Part shown: positions 30,659-35,474 of the stretch, in pieces | How the letters are laid out: every line of letters starts with the position of its first letter | How positions within the stretch are numbered: the first letter of the stretch is position 1 | NCBI GenBank assembly: GCA_016303265.1 | Contig: JAEDLZ010000004.1 | Span: 1-35,474 of the forward strand | Direction of reading: 5' to 3' | DNA length: 35,474 bases | From: Clostridiales bacterium | Lineage (GTDB): Bacteria; Bacillota; Clostridia; Monoglobales; Monoglobaceae | The notes under the pieces: model-generated | Database searches by the model: none | What the model was told of the DNA's origin: nothing | What the model saw: the letters and a program-made list of their open reading frames with translations, nothing else | Translations under genes and position numbers: made by a program

Positions 30659-31932
30659 TGATAACAAAACCGAGAGGGACCGAAGATGTTCTGCCGGGTG
30701 AGGTTAAGCTTTGGCAGAAAATTGAACAAACCGCAAGAGAATGCTGCGATGTTTTCGGCTATAAAGAAATAAGGACGCCCGTATTTGAAAGCACAGAGCT
30801 TTTCAACCGCGGCGTAGGTGAAACAACGGATGTTGTTCAGAAGGAAATGTACACCTTTAACGACAAGGGAGGGCGGAGCATAACCTTAAAGCCCGAGGGA
30901 ACAGCGACTCTCGTTCGCAGCTATATCGAAAATTCCCTTTATGCAAATCCCCAGCCCACAAAGCTTTCCTACATTATTCCCTGCTTTCGCTATGAAAAGC
31001 CACAGTCGGGACGGCTTCGGGAATTTCACCAGTTCGGCGTTGAATGTTTCGGTGCGGAAAGCCCCGAAACCGACGCCGAGATAATTTCCCTTGCAAACAC
31101 ATTTTTAAATAGAGTCGGCATAAAGGGTGTTTCGCTTTATATTAACAGCATCGGCTGCCCTGTTTGCCGAAAAGAATATAACGAAAAGCTTAAAGCGTAT
31201 TTTAGGTCGCATGAAGATAAGCTTTGCGAAACCTGCAAAGCCCGTCTTGAAAAAAATCCCATGCGTATAATAGACTGCAAATCTCCTATTTGCTCCGAAA
31301 TTGCAAAGTCTGCGCCGAAAATTATCGACTATCTCTGCGAGGATTGCAAAAACCATTTTGATAAAACTCGGTCAAGCCTTGACAATCTCGGTATCGGGTA
31401 TAAGATAAATCCCGACATTGTCAGAGGACTTGATTATTACACGAAAACCGTTTTCGAGTTTGTTTCCGACTCTTTAGGGGCACAATCAACCGTCTGCGGC
31501 GGCGGACGATACAGCGGTCTGGTTGAAGAGCTCGGCGGCAAGCCTACGGAAGGCATAGGCTTTGCGGCAGGAATCGAGCGGCTTGTGCTCATTATTAAAA
31601 ATCAAGGGCTTGAGTCTGAAAACGAGGTCACTCCGGAGGTGTTCCTTGCCGCAATCGGCGACAGCGCCGTCAGGGCGGCTCAGAAAACGGTTTACGAGCT
31701 ACGGCTCCTCGGTATGGCGGCAGAACAGGATTTGTGCGGCAGAAGCGTTAAGGCGCAAATGAAGTTTGCCAACAAGCTGGGCGCAAAGTACAGCGCCGTA
31801 ATCGGCGATGACGAAATTGCCAACGGGAAAATAAATCTGAAAAATATGAAAAACGGCGAAACGGCCGAGGTTGCTCTCAGCGCCGACGCAATATACGAAT
31901 TTATAAAAAAGGCGGAAAGAGAGCTCGAATAA
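30655..31932 (+). CDS. hisS: Histidyl-tRNA synthetase
   Basis: A 425-residue class II synthetase. KPRGTEDVLP opens the protein; motif 2 is CFRYEKPQSGRLREFHQFGVE; the histidine-binding signature is GLDYYTKTVFE; motif 3 is GIGFAAGIERL; a C-terminal anticodon-binding domain follows. It charges tRNA-His. The ATG at 30655 and the next one at 30658 both follow AAGGAG, with 5 or 8 bases spacing; the second is equally plausible. No T-box leader was found. Confidence 0.97.
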   Translation: MMITKPRGTEDVLPGEVKLWQKIEQTARECCDVFGYKEIRTPVFESTELFNRGVGETTDVVQKEMYTFNDKGGRSITLKPEGTATLVRSYIENSLYANPQPTKLSYIIPCFRYEKPQSGRLREFHQFGVECFGAESPETDAEIISLANTFLNRVGIKGVSLYINSIGCPVCRKEYNEKLKAYFRSHEDKLCETCKARLEKNPMRIIDCKSPICSEIAKSAPKIIDYLCEDCKNHFDKTRSSLDNLGIGYKINPDIVRGLDYYTKTVFEFVSDSLGAQSTVCGGGRYSGLVEELGGKPTEGIGFAAGIERLVLIIKNQGLESENEVTPEVFLAAIGDSAVRAAQKTVYELRLLGMAAEQDLCGRSVKAQMKFANKLGAKYSAVIGDDEIANGKINLKNMKNGETAEVALSADAIYEFIKKAERELE

Positions 31933-32034
31933 ATCAGGCTCTGTCCGCTGCCTCTGAGTTTTGATCATGCGTGCGAAATTTTCAGCTATGCAAAAACGCA
32001 CACATTCACATATAACCGTCTTAACGCCTTATCG

Positions 32035-32079
32035 CGGCTCACCGTAAAGGCACAGGTTATTAAAAATTTTTGTGAGCCG
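32035..32079 (+). other. 8-bp stem upstream of aspS
   Basis: CGGCTCAC (32035-32042) pairs with GTGAGCCG (32072-32079), directly before the GGAAAGG site of aspS. It may affect translation. The remaining 31933-32034 shows no T-box, no terminator and no supported gene. Confidence 0.35.
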
Positions 32080-32100
32080 GAAAGGCTAATGGTTATAACA

Positions 32101-33876
32101 ATGGACACGATGAAAGGTCTTAAAAGAACCCACTACTGCGGCGAGGTTGAAGGAGTCGGCACCGCTGTGGTTGTGGGCGGATATGTTCAGAAAATCCGTG
32201 ATATGGGGACGCTTATTTTTATAGACTTAAGGGACAGAACGGGAATAGTTCAGCTTGCGTTTGACGAAACGACGGATAAGTCAGTCTTTGAAAAGGCGGC
32301 GTCTTGCCACAGTGAATATGTTCTTATGGCTAAAGGCACTGTCAGGGAAAGGGAAAGCAAGAATGACGCCATCAAAACCGGCAGCATTGAAATATTTGTT
32401 GACGATTTGAGAATACTTGCAAAGGCTCAGACGCCGCCCTTTGAAATTACCGATAAGACAAATGTAAACGAGGAGCTGAGGCTTAAATACCGCTATCTTG
32501 ATTTAAGGCGCAAGCCGCTTCAGGATAATATTATTCTGAGAAGCAAAATTGCAAAAAGCGCAAGGGATTATTTTTATGAGAACGGCTTTATAGAAATTGA
32601 AACGCCCATGATGATTAAGTCCACGCCGGAGGGTGCAAGGGATTATATTATCCCCTCTCGCGTCCATCATGGAAAATTTTACGCACTTCCTCAGTCGCCT
32701 CAGATGTATAAGCAGTTGCTTATGATTTCGGGCTTTGACCGGTATATTCAGCTCGCAAGATGCTTCCGTGACGAGGATTTAAGAGCTGACCGGCAACCCG
32801 AATTTACGCAGATTGACCTTGAAATGTCCTTTGTTGATGTGGAGGATATTTTAGAAATCGGGGAAGGCTTCATTAAAAGGCTGTTTAAGGATGTTCTGGG
32901 CAAAGACATCCCCACACCGCTCCCAAGGCTTACCTACAAAGAGGCTATGGAGCGTTACGGCTCGGATAAGCCCGACACAAGATTTGAAATGGAAATAATT
33001 AACCTTTCCGACCTTGTTAAGGACTGCGGCTTCGGCGTGTTCACCTCGGCAATCGAGGCAGGCGGCTCTGTCCGTGCAATCTGCGCCAAAAATGCCGCAA
33101 ATACGCTTACCAGAAAAGAAATTGACAAGCTCACCGAATATGTACGAGGCATTGGTGCAAAAGGGCTTGCCTTTATAAGATGGGTTGAGGACGCACCGAA
33201 TTGTTCCTTTGCGAAATTTATGACCGAGGACGAAATGAGCGCAATTTTAGACCGCTGCGGAGCGGAAAAAGGCGATGTCGTCTTAATTGTAGCCGACAAG
33301 GACCGCATAACTCTCCCCACTTTGGGTGCGCTCAGGCTTAAGGTTGCAAAACAGCTCGATATAATCAAAGATGGCTTTAACTTCCTGTGGATAACCCAGT
33401 TCCCGTTCTTTGAATATGACGAGGAGACAAACAGCTATGTTGCCATGCACCACCCGTTTACGATGCCCGACGACGATTGTATTGAGTATCTTGAAAGCGC
33501 CCCCGAAAAGGTCACCGCAAAAGCATACGATTTGGTTCTTAACGGGACAGAGCTTTCCAGCGGCTCTATAAGAATCAACGATTATGAGCTTCAGCAGAAA
33601 ATGTTCAGGGCGCTGGGGCTTTCGGACGAAGAGATTGCCGCAAAATTCGGTTTTTTGGTTGAGGCATATAAATACGGTGCGGCTCCCCACGGCGGAATGG
33701 GCATAGGTCTTGACAGAATCGCAATGATAATGTGCGGCGCAGAGAGCCTTCGCGATGTTGTTGCGTTCCCCAAGGTGCAAAATGCCTCCGAGCTTATGAC
33801 AAACTCGCCCGATGTTGTTGACGAAAAACAGCTCGAAGAACTTGCTATACAACCTATTAAAGAAGAGAAGGAATAA
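32101..33876 (+). CDS. aspS: Aspartyl-tRNA synthetase
   Basis: A 591-residue bacterial-type AspRS. An N-terminal OB fold (GYVQKIRDMGTLIFIDLRDR) is followed by class II motifs: ARCFRDEDLRADRQPEF (motif 2), a GAD-type insertion domain in the middle, and GAAPHGGMGIGLDR (motif 3). It charges tRNA-Asp. The start is uncertain: ATGs at 32089, 32101 and 32110 are in frame, and the GGAAAGG site at 32079 is too close to the first and rather far from the second. hisS-aspS order is common in Firmicutes. Confidence 0.96.
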   Translation: MDTMKGLKRTHYCGEVEGVGTAVVVGGYVQKIRDMGTLIFIDLRDRTGIVQLAFDETTDKSVFEKAASCHSEYVLMAKGTVRERESKNDAIKTGSIEIFVDDLRILAKAQTPPFEITDKTNVNEELRLKYRYLDLRRKPLQDNIILRSKIAKSARDYFYENGFIEIETPMMIKSTPEGARDYIIPSRVHHGKFYALPQSPQMYKQLLMISGFDRYIQLARCFRDEDLRADRQPEFTQIDLEMSFVDVEDILEIGEGFIKRLFKDVLGKDIPTPLPRLTYKEAMERYGSDKPDTRFEMEIINLSDLVKDCGFGVFTSAIEAGGSVRAICAKNAANTLTRKEIDKLTEYVRGIGAKGLAFIRWVEDAPNCSFAKFMTEDEMSAILDRCGAEKGDVVLIVADKDRITLPTLGALRLKVAKQLDIIKDGFNFLWITQFPFFEYDEETNSYVAMHHPFTMPDDDCIEYLESAPEKVTAKAYDLVLNGTELSSGSIRINDYELQQKMFRALGLSDEEIAAKFGFLVEAYKYGAAPHGGMGIGLDRIAMIMCGAESLRDVVAFPKVQNASELMTNSPDVVDEKQLEELAIQPIKEEKE

Positions 33877-33888
33877 GGAGATAAAGTA

Positions 33889-35118
33889 ATGAGCGTATAT
33901 GATACACTTAAAGAAAGAGGTCTGATAGCGCAGACTACCCATGATGAGGAAATAAGAGAGCTTCTTGAGAAGGAGAAAATCAACTTCTATATCGGCTTTG
34001 ACCCCACAGCGGACAGCCTTCATATAGGTCATTTTATGCAGCTTGTTGTTATGAAGCATATGCAAAACGCAGGGCACACCCCGATTGTTCTCCTCGGCGG
34101 CGGCACAACCATGGTCGGTGACCCCACCGGCAAGGCGGATATGCGCCCGATGATTTCTCAGGAAACCATACAGCACAATGCAGACCGTTTCAAGGAGCAA
34201 ATGTCAAGGTTCATTGAATTTGGTGACGGACCCGGTAAGGCAAAAATGGTTAATAATGCGGACTGGCTCTTAAAGCTCAACTATGTTGACTTTTTAAGAG
34301 AGGTCGGAGTTCATTTTTCCGTTAACAGAATGCTCACTGCCGAGTGTTTCAAAACCCGAATGGAAAAGGGTCTTTCCTTTTTGGAATTTAATTATATGCT
34401 GATGCAAAGCTACGATTTCTATAAACTTAATCAGGATTACGACTGTAAAATGGAGTTCGGAGGCGACGACCAATGGTCGAATATTATCGGCGGCATTGAG
34501 CTTATCAGGAAAAAGGCGGGAAAGAGCGTTTACGGCATGACCTTCACGCTTCTTACCAATTCCGAAGGCAAGAAAATGGGCAAAACCGAGAAGGGCGCCC
34601 TTTGGCTTGATGCGGAAAAAGTATCGCCCTATGACTTTTATCAGTACTGGAGAAATGTTGACGACCGTGATGTTATCAGAATGTTAAAACTTATGACCTT
34701 CGTTCCCATGGAGGAAATCCGTGAATATGAAAAGCTGGAGGGACAGGAGCTTAACAAGGTTAAAGCGATTCTTGCCTTTGAGGTCACAAAAATGGTTCAC
34801 GGCGAAGAGGAGGCAAAAAAAGCACAGGAAGCGGCCCGGTCCGTATTCGGCGCCGGCACCGCAAATGCGAATATGCCTACCTTTGAGCTTTCCCGTGAAA
34901 AGCTGGGCGAAGGCATAAACATTATCGACCTTATGGCAGAGGCAGGACTTGTTCCGTCCAAAGGCGAGGGCAGACGGGTTATTCAGCAAGGCGGGCTAAG
35001 CATCGACGGGGAGAAAATAACCGATATTGCCGCAACTATCACCGAGGATAGCTTTAAAGACGGTGCAATCGTAATAAAGAAAGGCAAAAAGGTTCATATA
35101 AAAGTTGTTTTGGTTTAA
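33889..35118 (+). CDS. tyrS: Tyrosyl-tRNA synthetase
   Basis: A 409-residue class I synthetase with HIGH (45-48, DSLHIGHF), the tyrosine-site stretch GDDQWSNIIGG, a KMSKS-like loop GKKMGKTEKG (~227) and a C-terminal S4 RNA-binding domain (SKGEGRRVIQQGGLSIDGEK). It charges tRNA-Tyr. The start has AAGGAG eight bases upstream and follows aspS by 12 bases, so it is cotranscribed. No tyrosine T-box is present, in contrast to many stand-alone tyrS genes. Confidence 0.97.
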   Translation: MSVYDTLKERGLIAQTTHDEEIRELLEKEKINFYIGFDPTADSLHIGHFMQLVVMKHMQNAGHTPIVLLGGGTTMVGDPTGKADMRPMISQETIQHNADRFKEQMSRFIEFGDGPGKAKMVNNADWLLKLNYVDFLREVGVHFSVNRMLTAECFKTRMEKGLSFLEFNYMLMQSYDFYKLNQDYDCKMEFGGDDQWSNIIGGIELIRKKAGKSVYGMTFTLLTNSEGKKMGKTEKGALWLDAEKVSPYDFYQYWRNVDDRDVIRMLKLMTFVPMEEIREYEKLEGQELNKVKAILAFEVTKMVHGEEEAKKAQEAARSVFGAGTANANMPTFELSREKLGEGINIIDLMAEAGLVPSKGEGRRVIQQGGLSIDGEKITDIAATITEDSFKDGAIVIKKGKKVHIKVVLV

Positions 35119-35131
35119 AAAACGCACATCT

Positions 35132-35217
35132 TGTCGAATATGCACAAAAAAATATGTAATATTTTGTTAATATAGTCACAAATTACTATTGCAAAAAATC
35201 AGATTATGGTGTATTAT
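35132..35217 (+). promoter_or_regulatory. Promoter with upstream Spo0A box after tyrS
   Basis: TTGCAA (35189-35194), a 17-base spacer and TATTAT (35212-35217). TGTCGAA (35132-35138), a perfect 0A-box heptamer, lies 51 bases upstream of the -35. Confidence 0.5.
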
Positions 35218-35223
35218 ATAACC

Positions 35224-35310
35224 ATACCACAACTAACAAACTTTTTTCATTTCCCTTTATGGAAAGAAATTTCCGGGAGAAAGGCGGACACGAATGTGCC
35301 CGCCTTTTTC
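35224..35310 (+). ncRNA. Candidate small RNA or terminated leader
   Basis: From the predicted start near 35224 to an intrinsic terminator (AGGCGG-A-CAC/GTG-C-CCGCCT at 35282-35305 followed by TTTT) the transcript would be ~87 bases. Two alternative small stems share GGAAA (35261-35265), with TTTCC on either side at 35250 and 35270. No open frame with a ribosome binding site lies inside, and the next gene faces it from the other strand. Confidence 0.4.
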
Positions 35311-35376
35311 CTTTGTATGATGTGGCATTACCTTATTTCCACGCCTTAAGACACCAGGCCGAAAAGCGGCACACCA

Positions 35377-35409
35377 AAAGGAACTGCCGCATTTTGCGAC
35401 AGCTCCTTT
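35377..35409 (-). terminator. Hairpin at the end of the RAYT gene
   Basis: AAAGGAACTGCCGC (35377-35390) pairs with GCGACAGCTCCTTT (35396-35409) with two mismatches around ATTTT. Read on the - strand it overlaps the RAYT stop and ends in TTTT. Confidence 0.6.
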
Positions 35410-35474
35410 AATCGGTGTAAAAACAATCTAATTCCCATTTTAAAGGGTTTGTGTCTATGTATTCCCATATTTTT
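35408..35474 (-). CDS. REP-associated tyrosine transposase (RAYT), C-terminal end only
   Basis: On the - strand, the last 21 codons of a gene running off the right edge of the window read KIWEYIDTNPLKWELDCFY then TD and stop. This is the conserved C-terminus of RAYT transposases. It matches the end of the remnant at 22401-22646 (KIWEYIDTNLIKWEKDCFY) at 16 of 19 positions. The frame is open to the edge, so this copy may be intact, but that cannot be judged here. Confidence 0.8.
   Translation of the reverse strand, partial: KIWEYIDTNPLKWELDCFYTD

Noticed and set aside
31971..32051. A 26-codon frame before aspS containing two His codons, a possible leader peptide.
   Set aside because: No ribosome binding site, no Asp codons, no terminator or T-box in the leader.

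Overview
The window is a chromosomal segment of an anaerobic, endospore-forming member of the Clostridia. The evidence is a set of low-oxygen enzymes ([FeFe]-hydrogenases, an Rnf complex, AdhE), sporulation genes (spoIIE, spoIVB, a gerQ-like gene), strong AAGGAG ribosome binding sites and many short 8-23 bp gene overlaps. The gene content suggests a gut or rumen fermenter of the Oscillospiraceae/Ruminococcaceae type; this placement is inferred from gene content only. I saw no tRNA, rRNA, CRISPR array or phage genes.

Positions 1-7008, + strand: the 3' end of adhE (its start lies outside the window), an APH/choline-kinase-fold kinase, then four genes: a thioredoxin-like [2Fe-2S] ferredoxin, a PAS-containing sensory-type [FeFe]-hydrogenase, a SpoIIE/PP2C phosphatase with an extra C-terminal domain, and a group B [FeFe]-hydrogenase. 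The last four match the composition of the hfsABCD operon of Thermoanaerobacterium saccharolyticum. Direct linkage to adhE and a kinase makes this the most interesting locus: it puts H2 sensing or production beside the ethanol enzyme.

Positions 7009-15000: spoIIE on the - strand, with a 21-bp-spaced promoter like that of Bacillus subtilis spoIIE, diverges from the rnfCDGEAB operon (ferredoxin:NAD+ oxidoreductase and ion pump). Positions 15000-20200, + strand: a secreted SLH-anchored phosphodiester-glycosidase-like protein behind an elaborate palindromic leader, then uracil salvage (uraA behind an attenuator-like leader, and upp with its own promoter). Positions 20200-22222: spoIVB (-), a 36-residue Asn-rich peptide gene (-), and a gerQ-like coat gene (+). 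Positions 22243-22716: a 474-bp element with imperfect terminal inverted repeats. It contains two REP-like palindromes in opposite orientation and a 5'-truncated RAYT (REP-associated transposase) gene.

Positions 22713-27310, - strand: a Gtr-like trio for lipid-linked glycosylation (GT2 transferase, GtrA flippase, large membrane glycosyltransferase), then an isolated hisH-hisF pair. Positions 27542-35118, + strand: housekeeping genes lon, ysxC, hisS, aspS and tyrS. The right end holds a promoter-terminator unit that could be a small RNA, and the C-terminal codons of a second RAYT gene running off the window on the - strand. Well-formed sigma-A promoters with 17-bp spacing were found for rnf, the SLH gene, uraA, upp, the gtr trio, hisH, lon and the candidate small RNA.
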